From positions 5,356,483 to 5,420,482 of the forward strand of contig NC_087077.1 of assembly GCF_026151205.1 (NCBI RefSeq): DNA of 64,000 nucleotides, read 5' to 3'. A program made the translations under genes and the position numbers. Below are positions 11,084 to 22,700 of this stretch, one piece after another. Within the stretch, counting starts at the first letter, position 1. Each line of letters begins with the position of its first letter. The notes under the pieces are model-generated. The model made no database searches, was not told the origin of the DNA, and worked only from the letters and a program-made list of their open reading frames with translations. This DNA is from Bolinopsis microptera. Its lineage: Eukaryota > Ctenophora > Tentaculata > Lobata > Bolinopsidae.

Positions 11084-12829
11084 CGAGTGGTCTATGCTTC
11101 TCCACAACTCGTAGATATTAATGTCGTGTCCGGTGGAGGTGCTGGACTCTATTTTGCGAGCTTTCAGGTCCCAGAACACCAAGTTATCTGCTACTGAGTG
11201 GGTCGAGCTGAGGAAATTTTCACTTAGAATACCCCAATTTGTTTATCTTACCTCAAATATAAAATCACAATAGAAATGAGCAAATATTTTCCAGAAATAT
11301 GCAAAATCCTGTCACAAAAAAGGCAGAATCTCATTAAATCTACAGTACCTGCGAATCTGATGCGCCATCCAGCATTTAGATTCCGGCTTGCGAGAAAGAG
11401 CGTCACTAATAGACGACAAAACACCATCAACGTCCGATTCTAGAAGGAAGAAAGTAAAGATATAATCGAAAACAAATCAGGGACTTGAAAACCGAAATAT
11501 TTCAATTCAATGGCGATGACACTGCAAAATATTGTACCTTCTGAGTCGTAAATTAGATCGGAGGCAAGAACTAGATCGACGGGGAACAACTTTTCAGATT
11601 CGTAGTATTTAATCTCCGTATATGCTATTTGAGTGTTATTCAGCTCTGCTACCTTCCTGAATTTTGGTTGTTCAGATGAAAAAAACATAAATCATACTTC
11701 ACGTATTGCTTTCATATGTATCTAAAAGCATTCTAATGTCGTTATGAGTTAGCTATCCTATGAACAGTCAACTCACATCTCAAAATACACACTAAACTGA
11801 GATTAGATCAGAAGTTAAAACAAGAAGAATACCCACCTCCAGTACTTGTAGTCCATGGTGGCGTCCGAGAGGGTAACTAAAGCCCCACATTTAGCAGCTA
11901 CTAATCCTGGTAGTCCAGTTCCACAACCTAGCTTTAGAGATGGGGTCGTTAGATTCAGCACCCATTCAGCACTAAAATAACTATAACTCAGTACAGCTCA
12001 GGTGACAAGGCAATCCACAGTCTATTAGACTTCGGCAGAAGAATTGAACAGATCTGTAGGTTAAGTTAGGCCCCTAATATCGGGACAAACGCAAAACAAG
12101 AACTGAGGAAGGGGGGGGGGGGGGGGGGGGGCCAATGACTACCAATGGAGACTTTTGGGGACTAAAAATCATGGGGACTAGAGGTCAACTCGTTGACGTA
12201 ATTCACCATTTGTCCCCATAAGTCCCCAGAATTTTTGACAGTTATTTATGGTTTTCAAGTTAGTTTAATAACGATACGATCGAGATGTTTTGTCCAAGAT
12301 AAGAGTAGGATAAATCTAAATGGGGACTAATGGAGACTTTTGGGGACTAAAAATCATCTAAATGGGGACTAATGGGGACTAAAAATCATGGGGACTCGGG
12401 GTAAAATCGTTGACGTAATTCCCCAAGTCCCCAAAAGTAGTCATTGGCGCCCCCCCCCCCCCCCCCCCCCCCCCCGGAAGGGGTAATGGATTACCAACCT
12501 CAAGAACGGAGCTGCATGGTGTGATGTTCCTTCGCACAAAGTCAGCCAAGACTTCAGCACATGGCCAAGTGAAAAAGTTAAACTCTTTACATGCTCTCTG
12601 AAAGGAAAGTATTGCGGTGAATCAGATGTAACTATCTTTTGTTGGATGGCTTAATGAGGCGACTGACTGCATTGTCAAATAGTTTAATCTTGATAAGAAC
12701 GCAGGGTTGCTGAACATTAAATTTATTCGAACTTACATCAACGACAGTGACAGAGACGTCTCCAAAAGTGAACTCTTTAGGAAATTCCCTCGGTTCGGAG
12801 GAGTCCGCGAACAGAATTTTAAATTTGAC
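11072..12829 (-). CDS. METTL23: METTL23-like protein methyltransferase, six exons seen, 5' end missing
   Basis: S-adenosylmethionine-dependent methyltransferase of the methyltransferase-16 group; METTL23 is an arginine methyltransferase in mammals. Exons on the minus strand are 12829-12737, 12597-12499, 11931-11837, 11656-11538, 11439-11349 and 11207-11072. Every junction is GT-AG with consistent phase, giving 210 residues. Exon 2 has FNFFTWPCAEVLADF. The exon 2/3 join restores the SAM-binding loop VLELGCGTGLPGL, followed by AAKCGALVTLSDA. Exon 4 has VDLVLASDLIYDSE, the post-I motif of this group. Exon 5 has CWMAHQIR, like the family's YQVRS segment. The first visible exon starts at a CTACAG acceptor with an in-frame stop just upstream and no Met, so the start lies in an unseen exon or is supplied by a spliced leader. 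It sits 182 bp downstream of RACK1 on the same strand. Confidence 0.85.
12111..12475. mobile_element. Inverted-repeat MITE with poly-G/poly-C ends, in METTL23 intron 2
   Basis: The left end is 21 G followed by CCAATGACTAC. The right end is GTAGTCATTGGCG followed by 25 C, so the termini are inverted including the homopolymer. Inside are repeated copies of GGGGACT and TTTTGGGGACTAAAAATCAT. The flanks allow an 8-bp duplication GGAAGGGG (12107-12114, 12476-12483), although low complexity makes this tentative. Confidence 0.7.
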
Positions 12830-13011
12830 CTGTAGCTGTGCAGATCAAAATGGATGAGAACAAAATCTCGTAGAAATCAGACATTTTGTGATATTTGAAA
12901 TCGAATTGTTCTCGTCAAGCTTGAAGTTTTAGTCATAATTTGTTAAACGATTGTAGATTTTGGTCGATTAAAACAAGGTTTCACAATAGGTAAAAATTTA
13001 AATTAATAAAA

Positions 13012-13953
13012 TTAAGTCGACTGGACTTCCCAGACGCAGATTTCGTTATTCGTGTAGCCGGCGTAAAGAGTTTGGCCATCTGAAGACCAAGCGAGGCAAG
13101 TGCAAGCGACGGCACCGTTGTTCGATGTGTTTTCCAATTTCTTCTCATCGACGATCTGTTTTCCTTCGAGATCCCAGATCTTGATTTGAGAGCCGGTGGC
13201 GGCACAGAGCCAGTATCTGTTGGGAGAGAAGGCGAGGGCGTTGATGGCATCACCACAGTCCAAAGTGTAGAGATGTTTGTCTGCGTTGAGATCCCACAGC
13301 ATGGTCTTGGTGTCTTGTCCACCGGAAGCAGCCAGGGAACCGTCAGGGGAGATGGTTACGGTGTTGAGGTGTCCGTTGTGACCGACATGGTTGGTCTTCA
13401 GCTTGCAGTTCTGGAGGTTCCATACCTTGACCATGTTGTCCCAGCCAGCTGAAACAAGAAGTGGGTTCTTCTGGTTAGGACTGAACCTGACACATGATAC
13501 CCATTCACTGTGACAATCTTCTTGGATTGTGTATTTACATTCGGCCAAAGTGTTCCACAGCTTGATGGTCTTGTCTCTGGATCCGGAAACGATCTGCCTG
13601 TTATCAGCGGAGAAGGCGACTGAAAGGATATCTTTCTCGTGACCCCAGAATTGACGAGTAGTTGCTCCCGTGTTGAGATCCCACAGCCTCATGGACTTGT
13701 CCCATGATCCAGACAGAGCGAACTGACCGTCTGAAGAAACAACGACGTCGGAAACGAAGTGAGAATGGCCGGTAAGGGCTCTCTTGGCGTATCCGTAGTT
13801 ATCACTACCACTTTCACCCAACTCCCACAGGATGATTGTGTGATCTCTTGACGACGAAAGGATCATGTTGGGCACTTGAGGAGTGGTTGCGATCTGTGTG
13901 ACCCAGCCATTGTGGCCCTTCAGGCTACCTTTGAGAACTAACTGCTCGGTCAT
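13012..13953 (-). CDS. RACK1: RACK1, receptor for activated C kinase (small ribosomal subunit WD40 protein)
   Basis: A 313-residue seven-bladed WD40 protein of full family length, in one uninterrupted exon. RACK1 binds the 40S subunit near the mRNA exit and scaffolds kinases, including PKC. Seven repeats are visible, with typical GH and WD positions such as [48 protein letters not shown] and [13 protein letters not shown]. The N-terminal SSSRDH segment carries R36 and D37, but the residue aligned to the ribosome-contacting K38 of other RACK1 proteins is His. The ATG is 2 nt after a pyrimidine-rich acceptor (CACTGTCCCTAG). Lack of introns could mean a retrocopy, but the intact frame and compact neighbours argue for the functional gene. 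Confidence 0.97.
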   Translation of the reverse strand: MTEQLVLKGSLKGHNGWVTQIATTPQVPNMILSSSRDHTIILWELGESGSDNYGYAKRALTGHSHFVSDVVVSSDGQFALSGSWDKSMRLWDLNTGATTRQFWGHEKDILSVAFSADNRQIVSGSRDKTIKLWNTLAECKYTIQEDCHSEWVSCVRFSPNQKNPLLVSAGWDNMVKVWNLQNCKLKTNHVGHNGHLNTVTISPDGSLAASGGQDTKTMLWDLNADKHLYTLDCGDAINALAFSPNRYWLCAATGSQIKIWDLEGKQIVDEKKLENTSNNGAVACTCLAWSSDGQTLYAGYTNNEICVWEVQST

Positions 13954-14474
13954 GTCTAGGGACAGTGATTTATTAAAATAAGAGTTGTGAAGAGAAAAAC
14001 GATATGCAATTTCAGTAAAATCAAACTAGCGCGCGCCGCGCAAAAATATAGGGCGAGAATGATAACAGGAGCCGAGAAAAACCACTACAATATTGTCCGC
14101 GCGTTACGTTTGGTCTTAAAAACGTCTGATTTGCCACGACTTTGGCAACATTTTAGAACCTTCGATCGTAATTCGGATTTAAGGTTAATCACACGAAATA
14201 AATATCACAGTAGATCAACAATACATTCCACATCAATATAGTCGTTTAAATACAACTTTGGATATGAAAATTTATTAAAATTTGTGATTATGATACTGTA
14301 CATATATAATCCACGTAAATTACAAAATAATTTCATGATATTGATATGACGTTCAAAATCGAATACTGTAGAGCTGTTATTCAAATAAGAGTTAGACAAA
14401 CACAAACCCTCAACATCTAGAAAAAAGTGCTTTCCTGGAACATCCAGCTAAAATCTAACTTGTTAAAACCAAGT
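13954..14474. other. Spacer between OXLD1-like and RACK1
   Basis: About 520 bp without a supported gene. It ends, on the minus strand, in the acceptor in front of RACK1. It may hold a promoter, a polyadenylation region or an outron. Confidence 0.4.
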
Positions 14475-14747
14475 TCACTTCTTCAACCTAAACATGAGTT
14501 CCATCTCAAGAAAAGCCTTCAAACTAGGATCGTCGATTTGAGCCAAGATGTCTTTTGAAACAGATTGAGGACAGTCCCCATACTGAGATATCAACTTATC
14601 AGCGTAGTCTATCCAAACACAATTAGCACAACCAGACATGCAACAAGTGGTCGGGGCAGGGGGCAGTGTACCAAGGGGCGGACAATCTGATAAATATCTG
14701 AGGAATTTGACGACTCTAGCTGCTGACGATCGTGCCATGTATGCCAT
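14475..14747 (-). CDS. OXLD1: OXLD1-like oxidoreductase-like domain protein
   Basis: A 90-residue single-exon protein. The core PPAPTTCCMSGCANCVWIDY is the hallmark of the oxidoreductase-like domain, with its CCxxGCxxCVW cysteine cluster, followed by YADKLISQY and a KAFLEMELMFRL tail as in OXLD1. The N-terminus (MAYMARSSAARVVKFLRYL) is basic, hydroxylated and helix-prone, as expected of a mitochondrial presequence. Biochemical function is poorly defined. An acceptor (ACAAACCCTTAG) lies 6 nt before the ATG, and a short out-of-frame ATG overlaps the leader. It starts 76 bp downstream of the TFAM-like stop on the same strand, so co-transcription is plausible. Confidence 0.85.
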   Translation of the reverse strand: MAYMARSSAARVVKFLRYLSDCPPLGTLPPAPTTCCMSGCANCVWIDYADKLISQYGDCPQSVSKDILAQIDDPSLKAFLEMELMFRLKK

Positions 14748-14823
14748 ACATCCCTAAGGGTTTGTCTTATTCATATAATGGATCTATTAGATATTAAGAT
14801 AATGAAATCGTTAAATTTAATGT

Positions 14824-15381
14824 TCATGGATTAAGAAGCTGCTGCATTCTGTTTTCGTAAGCCCCTTTCATAACTCCAACTTCATCAACCAGCCTAGTCT
14901 TCTCATGCTGTGACAGTTTCTGGTACTTCTGAGCAAACAGTTTCATGTTTTCTGGAGCTGTAAGCTTGGGATTCCCCTTTTGACGTGAAATAAAGAGCGC
15001 GTACCCAGAAATTGGAGGTCTCTTTGGTAATCTTCCTAGCTCCTCAAACTTCTTCATCATATATTTCTTCTCTTTCTTATCCTCTGCCTCAAATAGCAAC
15101 TGCAAAGAAGCAGTTTTGAAAAATTTGTCGTACTTTTTTGTTTCAACGAGAGCTTTCTGTTGGTATATGGTTTTACTTCCTGCAGGAAGAGTACTCCAAG
15201 CTTGACCTAGAGACTTCATTATGTCTTTACCAGGTGTATTCGGTGGGTGCTTGGACTTAACAAGGGGGAAGTTGGCTGATACATAGTGGATGTAAGGGTT
15301 AGAGGGTCGCTTTGGGAGAGAAGAGAGTTGAGCAGCAGAGAACTGAGGGCAAACTGCAGCCGAGACTCTGCTTAGAATCAT
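14824..15381 (-). CDS. TFAM: TFAM-like mitochondrial two-HMG-box protein
   Basis: A 185-residue single-exon protein. TFAM packages mitochondrial DNA and activates its transcription. A basic, acid-free leader (MILSRVSAAVCPQFSAAQL) fits mitochondrial import. HMG box A runs from about LPKRPSNPYIHYVS to KKYDKFF, a lysine/glutamate-rich linker follows (EAEDKKEKKYMMKKF), and box B runs from LPKRPPISGYALFISRQKG to about YENRMQQLL. The ATG used lies 1 nt after an acceptor (ACCACTTTAG); an in-frame GTG 15 nt upstream is unlikely to be used. There is no extended C-terminal tail beyond box B. Other mitochondrial HMG proteins are possible, but the two-box layout favours TFAM. Confidence 0.8.
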   Translation of the reverse strand: MILSRVSAAVCPQFSAAQLSSLPKRPSNPYIHYVSANFPLVKSKHPPNTPGKDIMKSLGQAWSTLPAGSKTIYQQKALVETKKYDKFFKTASLQLLFEAEDKKEKKYMMKKFEELGRLPKRPPISGYALFISRQKGNPKLTAPENMKLFAQKYQKLSQHEKTRLVDEVGVMKGAYENRMQQLLNP

Positions 15382-17570
15382 CCTAAAGTGGTTCACGTGT
15401 TATATCAGAATGTGCCAAGGGAACTGGTGATAAAATGACGCAACGCATAACCATATAGTCCTTAATTCAATACGTAAGAAAAAATAGAAATTTGAAACGA
15501 ACTAGGTTGCGATCTGTAATCATGCACTTGAAATTTGACCATAAAATATAAAGAGGGCACAATTTTCTGTGATACCTTTGGCAATGTTTAGACCGGTTCA
15601 CTTATCACTTAGACTTTGATTTAATCCATCAAGTTGTGTCTTCAAATAATTTAAAACCGGGGGCTGCAGGGGTGTTAAAATAACGGACCATTACTATTAG
15701 CATAAATACGTATTACGTAAGCTGCTTAGGGGGTCCAGGGGGATGCAGATGAGGCATGAAAAAGCTTACATGGGAGAGGGTCTAGGGCCGGGCTGGCATA
15801 ATTAAGGGGCGGGGAGGGGGCAGTTGTACGCTTACAGTGACTTACGAGAGGAGTGTAAGATAGCCAAATTCATCTAAGAAAGTAATATTTAACCGAATAA
15901 GCAAGGAAATCTGTGCTCTTAATTTGATGGTTTGGAAATGTGCTGCAACACAAACTGAATTGTACTAGTAGGAACATTCTTAAACTTGTATAGGAACATT
16001 CTTAAACTATAAATATTAACAACATTAACATATTCTGGCCCTTTTTACCATTGGCATTCAAGTAAGGGGAATAAAACTAGATAAGAAAAGCTACATTAAA
16101 ACAGATGAGTACATCTATTCTTAGTTAAGTTGAGAAATTTACTCTGCTTTTGCATTTATTCGATCATGGTAAAAAGCACTGTGCTGTAGCATACATCTAA
16201 TTTGCAGTGTTTGAAGTTTTCGATTCCAGGCGATGGATGAGCAGGAAAAAACTGACCGATGAGATTGTTGTCAACAATCCCTACATTGTAGTTAACGGTA
16301 TTTTATTATTCACACAATGTATGTAAAAAAACTTAGTGGAAGGAAATGGCCACAGTAAATTGCCATTAGGGTTAGAGCAGCGAATTGGAATTTTACTGTA
16401 CTCACTGTTAGTCCATCAAAACGTAGAGCCAGTTTAACAGCAAACTTCACCTTGTTTGACGACTCATTTGCAATTCAAGGAACTGCATTGTGGAAATGCA
16501 ATCCCCTACCATCTGAGCGTCATTCAAGATCTCGAGCATTTCAAAGATAGGCTCATCAAGTTCATGTTGTTTCTCCCTGATAAGCTGCCAATCCGGGCCA
16601 ATCAGGGGATATATACTCCTTCAAGTACAATCTCTCTGTTGTGCTGGCGCAACAAACGAGAACTAACGCAACAAGCGGGAACTTTGGCACAAGACTTTAC
16701 TTCGCTGAGTGACCTATATTGAGTTTGGAGGAGAGAAAGCAGCAGATGTAAAAGGAAGATTTGCCTGGTGCATGAAGGATATTATCCAAAGACGAGGAGC
16801 TAAAACGTCATGACATGCAGACATGAAGGTAGACATTAGGTCACTCCTGTTTGATCTAATCCCTTGAGCACATTAAAGAGAAAGAGACTGTTGCGTTGGG
16901 TGAGAAATGACAGTCCAAGTGAGAGGTTGAACAAGAGACTTCAGTGAGTATTGAGTGAGACACTCTATACTAGGATCCTTATCAATAAGAGTTTGTAGAG
17001 AGTTTTCATTACAGAAAATCCTAAAACTGATAGGCTGGAGGATTTGAAGGCCGGAGAAGCTGGGGAGACATTAGAGAGGGAGAGGCTGAAGAGAGTTCAA
17101 GAAATGTAGAGGTACGGTACAAGGATACAAAAGTGATCATTACTTTATTGAGTACACAATAGTTGAAATTCTGAAATAATTTAAGTTACGCAATTCTAAT
17201 TATTTACAAATGTGTAGGGATAATTAAGAAATGTTATTTAATACTAGTTTTTTAAACTATCGGTTACATATATACTTGAACCTACTTGAGTCCTAACACT
17301 ATCCCATGAAAACACAATATAGTGCAGTTACCCAGAAAGAATACAGGCTGGGGGGTGAGTGTTTGCAGAAAGAGGAGCTGAGTTAGAGGCAATGTTGGAG
17401 ACAGATTCTGTGAAGCGCAAGTTGCTGGAGAGATAAGAGCCAGGTAGGGTTCAAGGACAGAGAGAGGGCAGCGAGAGAAAAGTAAGAGAAAGATCTGGGA
17501 GAGGTTTGAGGCTTGTCAGATGTTGAGCTGCAGCGGGGTGAATAGTGGGAGGATGATACACTGTAGAGGA
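15382..17570. other. No gene supported; purine-rich low-complexity DNA
   Basis: No convincing exon. From about 16,730 to 17,560 the plus strand is rich in GAGAGG-type sequence, and similar purine-rich DNA resumes at 18,330-18,460 on the other side of the LINE tail, suggesting that tail inserted into it. Confidence 0.4.
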
Positions 17571-17572
17571 AA

Positions 17573-18170
17573 ATGAAAAAGTACAACAACAGAATCATCC
17601 AGGTGGAAAAAGGCACCTTTACCCCACTTATATACTCAACAAATGGCGGATGGGGTCCACAAGCCACAAGATACCACAAGAGACTCGCTGAAAAACTATC
17701 CCAGAAGAAAGGAGAAGACTATGCGGCTATTATGTGTTACATGCGCACCAGGATTAGATTCTCAATCCTCAGGAGCACCCTGATAGCGGTCAGGGGTGAG
17801 AGAGGGAGACGGCAATCGTATACATTGCCAGTCAGTGTAACTTCGTTTAATTTGACACCATGGACTATGAATGTTTCTAGACACTATCCTTTTGATATTG
17901 AGATATTGGTATCTCAGATCACGTGTACATCGTTGCTTTTTATGACACAGTAATTTATTGACACTCACAGCTATAATTTTAATCATTGAATCAGTATTTT
18001 AATCTGTGCTCTGCGTAATGCATCACATGAATCAGTTTTTTAATCTATTAACTTATTACACATTTGTGCCCTGCTTTAGCATCACTTGACTATTTTAAAA
18101 AATTGTTTGTTCAGGCCATGACCTTATAGTCAGCCAATTGGCCATTGCTATATTATGTGCATATTGTTTT
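17573..18170 (+). mobile_element. LINE 3'-end fragment (copy 1)
   Basis: From MKKYNNRIIQVEKGTFTPLI through RTRIRFSILRSTLIAVRGER this encodes the C-terminal FTPLxxxTNGG segment that ends many invertebrate non-LTR retrotransposon ORF2 proteins. The coding part and about 300 bp of 3' sequence, ending near AATTGGCCATTGCTAT, closely match 30187-30775. It is 5'-truncated and has no reverse transcriptase core. Confidence 0.7.
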
Positions 18171-18199
18171 ATTATGTTTTCATTTCTACCTAATTTTAA

Positions 18200-19206
18200 G
18201 AAATTCATGCTGATCTTTCTTGCTGAGTTTTTTGACATTTTCATCTACACTGTAGAGTTAGAGGAAGGAGAAAGTGAGTGCACTGGTTTTGATTGGGATA
18301 TCAATGAGATTGAATTACCATTTGCCAACAAGTTAGAGTTTTGAGAGGGAGAGGTCGGATATTAGAGAGCTCGAGTAGAATTTGAGGTCACAGAGTGAGA
18401 AGCAGGATAAGGTGCTAAACTTATGACTGGTGAGGCTGGAAAGGCAGAGGGTTGAGAGAGCCAGTGAGAATACACCTACAATCTACATAGGTTGGATTTT
18501 CTGCGCAAAACATGATAGTTGTTTTAGGGACAGAAATGAACATATGCTAATAATATTTCTAATTTAAACTTTCAAAAATATAAGATTACAGCAATAACTT
18601 AATATAAAGTATAATCCTGATCAAACACCTAAGAATAGATGGTAGGTATTAACATTGAGATTCCGTTAGATGAATAAAACTAAGCTCGAAGAATCAAGTT
18701 ACATATGCATATGCCATGTTCAAACATTACGGGTGGATGCTTATCACTGCAATCGATGTTTGTGGGAAAGTGAGACACTTGGCCTGGTGATCTCAAGACA
18801 CAAGATCGTGACTCAAATCCCCAGCCACTTTGTAATTCAACCCCACTGTGCAACAACATATAAATCAAACTTAAACTTAGACAATAATGGCAATTAAAAG
18901 TATTGAAGAATTTTACCTGTGTGGACGATCATCCATAACACACCCCTGGGGCTGATGGCAAATGGGTCTCATACTAGCAAAATACATGAGCATTCAACAC
19001 AAAAGGATTTCATCAGACCGCATGAAAAAAAGTCAGATAGAGAATGGAATAACACATATGTTGAGAGAAATTTGATAGCTTCAGTCGGAACCTCCACAAA
19101 ACGTTTCTTTAATCTTGAGGTCAACATACAGGTAAGCAAGCCATGCACAATGACATTTCAATCTGATACAAACGATCAACAGACATCATTGGAAAAACCA
19201 AGGATC
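18200..19206. other. No gene supported
   Basis: Short frames here show no domain. The DNA between the LINE fragment and the Penelope-like element is AT-rich. Confidence 0.35.
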
Positions 19207-19756
19207 AATGATAACTAATATAACAATAGACAGTTTTTGGGTTTTTCCAAATAGTTTCTGATTATTCTGATTTGCGACAAATGATATTGCACTGTTAGGA
19301 TAAACGACGTTTCAAAGTAACAACTTCTTATTCATGCTGACAAAATTGGTAAATATGTGAGAAAACTGTCTCATAAAATTTCTTAATCAAAAATGGCTAA
19401 ACCGAAACGACAACAAATTGTTCAAATACTCGACTAAAATTAGAATCAAAATCTATATATATACAACACTACTCGATCTGCTATTCAATAAACTTAAAAC
19501 ATCCACTAAACAGCAAGTACGTGATTGTGATCGTGTGATGGAATGACATGTACAGTGATAACAGATGATTTAAGATGTAAGTGATAACAGATGATAAGGT
19601 AAAAGATACAATACATGTGAGATGGTGTATACACAATGTGAGTGAAAATATAGTGAGTGGTTACTGATTGTGAGCGAGATGTGAAAAAACATTAAAACTT
19701 ACTACTGCTAGAAAACTTAAACTGTATGCAATAAAAAGGGAATGAAACTAAAATAT

Positions 19757-22700
19757 CTAAAATTCTTCAGTACTAGCTATGATAAAACGTTTAATAGTAT
19801 CCAGTTCTTCTCTCTTGTTAATTGTAGGGTTCAGATTAATAATAAACATCGCTTCAAAAATCTTTCTTCTGACAGTATTGGGTTCAATTCTTAAAATATC
19901 TACTTCTAAACTGGGATTTAACCCCTCATGACAGCTCGAATAATGTATGGCAAAAGCTTGACTAACATTAGAAGGGGTAGCAGGGTAGGTAGCGTAACGT
20001 AAGTGTTCTCCTACACGAGCATGTACTTTCCTACTGGTTTCTCCAACGTACAGCTGGTCACATAATTTACACTTAATCTTATATACAACATTCTTCACTT
20101 CACAATCTTTATTACAAACTATCAAAGGACAAATTTTACATGAATTAATACTGCACACACGTTTATCATACGGTCTGTTACTACATAAAATATTTCTCAA
20201 TTTCGAAGTAGGTTTAAAGTTTACTTTAATAGGTAAATTGTTCTGCTTTACATAATTTCTAATCTTATTGCTAGTACTGTCTGAAATAAAATCTAAATTA
20301 AGAACTGTCCTGGAATCATCCTCAACACTCTGACGCCTGTTAGAATTACTACTGTTACAATAACGTCTTGGGTTCTGGTAACCGTTTTTCTGTAATAGAT
20401 CATCAAGGAGTCTGAGAGAGTGCTCCTTTTCCGCTGGACCAGATGAGATACGGCAAGCCTCGCTATATAGGTTCTTCACTGTATTAATCTTAACAGACTC
20501 AGGATGGCAAGAGTTGTTGTGCAGGGTAATATCCTTTTGTTGCGGCTTGCGGTACAATCTGCTGGTTAATTTACCGTTTGGCTCGATCCGGACCTCAGTG
20601 TTCAGGAAGGGGATAAAATCGTCCTGTTGTTCTGGAAAGTCGACCTCCCACTTCAACTTTTTGTCCGGATCTTGGTCTGCAATCTGTTGAACCAGAGCAA
20701 GGGCTTCTTCTTTCGTCTCTGCAGTACTGGCAGCATCATCTATGTAGCGTTTGTAGAAGTTCGATAAGTATACCGATAGGTAGTGTCGATCGGTGTAGAT
20801 AGAGTTCTTCTCGAACTTGTACACTCTAATGATGGCACAGAAGGGCCCTGGCCTCAAACCCATGAACAGACCATCCTGCTGTAGCCAGAGAGTCCTGTTA
20901 TACACAAAGAAAGAGTTGGTAAGGATGTGTAGTAGGATCTCATGAATGTCTGTCAGGCTGAGTCCCATCAGGTCCAAACTGTCTCGGTGCTCTGTAGCTA
21001 GCTCAATGACATCGTCTATACAGCCCTGTACGTTTATGTTAGTGTATAAAGCTGAAATATCCGCGGCAAAGAACTTTCTCCTGGCAAGCTGTTCCTGAGA
21101 GATCTGGCGGAGCATCTCTATGTATGTATGTATGTATGTATGTATTTTGACACGGGGCAGCGCTAGACCCCATGTAGTGCCCTCAACCTACTTTTAGATT
21201 TGAAGGTCATAAAGGCGACAACAATGCCAAGAGGACAGCGCAAGCCGGTGGGCTGTACACTGGGCACGTGCGCGTAATAATAGAGCTCAAACAGGTAATA
21301 GACCCCGCGAGCATATAGAATCAGGATTTTACAGGATGTGGGCAGCCGGCCCTGTGAAGGTGATGGATGCGTGCAAATCTGAGGGCTTGAAGCGAGTGTA
21401 TTGTGGAGCTAGCGTACTCTGATAAGTGAAGTAGCCCGAACCAGGTAGCTCACCTGCTCCGCATCGCGGGGGGCCGCTCCAGTTTACAGATGTACATGCG
21501 GAGATATGTCGACGCTCGTGAGTGAATGGGGAATAGCTGATTTGTGCGAAGGTAATGTGTGGGTTATGATGGTGCTGTTACTTTATAAGTTCTAAGCTTG
21601 TAGAATGTGTTGCAAAAACCATCCTAATTGAGGTTTATTGGTTGGCGTATGTAGTGAGGGTTTGACGATGAAAGAGCGCTAAGATAATTTTGGGAATGTA
21701 GTATGGGCAGTGACAGATTCAAGGTTGATGGAGATAATTAAAACAACGAATATAACTGCAATTGTAAAAAGTAATAGCAAATATTTGTAAGTGAATCTCG
21801 ATTGTTTGTGAATCCTCTTTATCGACACTAGGCAGAGTATGATGCTGAGGCAAAGTTCGGGACTGATCTGGTATCATCTTCCTTGAGTTTACTAATCAGA
21901 TCAACCTGGAGTGATGGAACGTTTCAATTATGTGGATTTGTCGTAATCTCGTGGAATAGTCGTAAGCTCGTGCGCGCGCAGGCTCGCGCGCGCACTAAAT
22001 TTTCTGTTAAAAAAATGACGACTATTAGGTTGCTACGTCCTTGAGTTGTATGGCGTTCGCGCGTTACGTTTAATGCGGGAAATTTGAAGGACGGATTTAA
22101 CTGGTTTGAGTAACTGGATTTCATTGAAGTTGTGTTTGGTGGAGCAAGGCGGTAGGTTCGTTTTTTAGGGGTGATTAGTGGGAGTGTTCTAACCTGGTGG
22201 TGGTGGAGGAACTGCTAATACCGGATGAAGGGGTACCCTGGAGGCAGTGATTGGATCTCTACTGGTTTGGAGAGTGGGAGTCCTTTATTTAGGTTGTCTG
22301 ATGAATATCTGTGTCAAGTCGTCAATCTGGAATAACTCGAGTTTTAGTAATTTATAAAGTGGGCTGTAACATTGCGTTCCAGCCCTGAGAGGGAAAATAA
22401 ACTAGTAAGAAGATGTAATTATTGGAAAATTGATGCAGATTACATTTATTGACTGATCAGAACAAGGAATAATGTTATGTGGAGTCCAACTTGTAGTTAT
22501 TCATCTCATGTGATGGTTTAGCGAAGATTTCTGGATCGGAGTAGTATGATGCGGAGCATCTCTATGTGCTGGATTAAATTACTCAGGTGACTAGGCACCT
22601 CATTAAGGAGAGGTTTAAGAATGGTCGTCACTAGCCAACTGAGTCTCTCTGTAGGTGAGTCCACGCAGCTGATGATGGGTCTAACCTTAACCTGCTCAAG

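Noticed and set aside
13186-13452. Plus-strand frame opposite RACK1
   Set aside because: A shadow of the highly constrained RACK1 coding strand.
15382-15396. Alternative TFAM-like start at an upstream in-frame GTG
   Set aside because: An ATG follows 1 nt after a good acceptor, and animal genes rarely initiate at GTG; the five extra codons span the splice site.
21430-21450. tRNA gene or tRNA-derived SINE promoter in the nested insert
   Set aside because: Only a weak B-box-like match; no A box at proper spacing and no cloverleaf.
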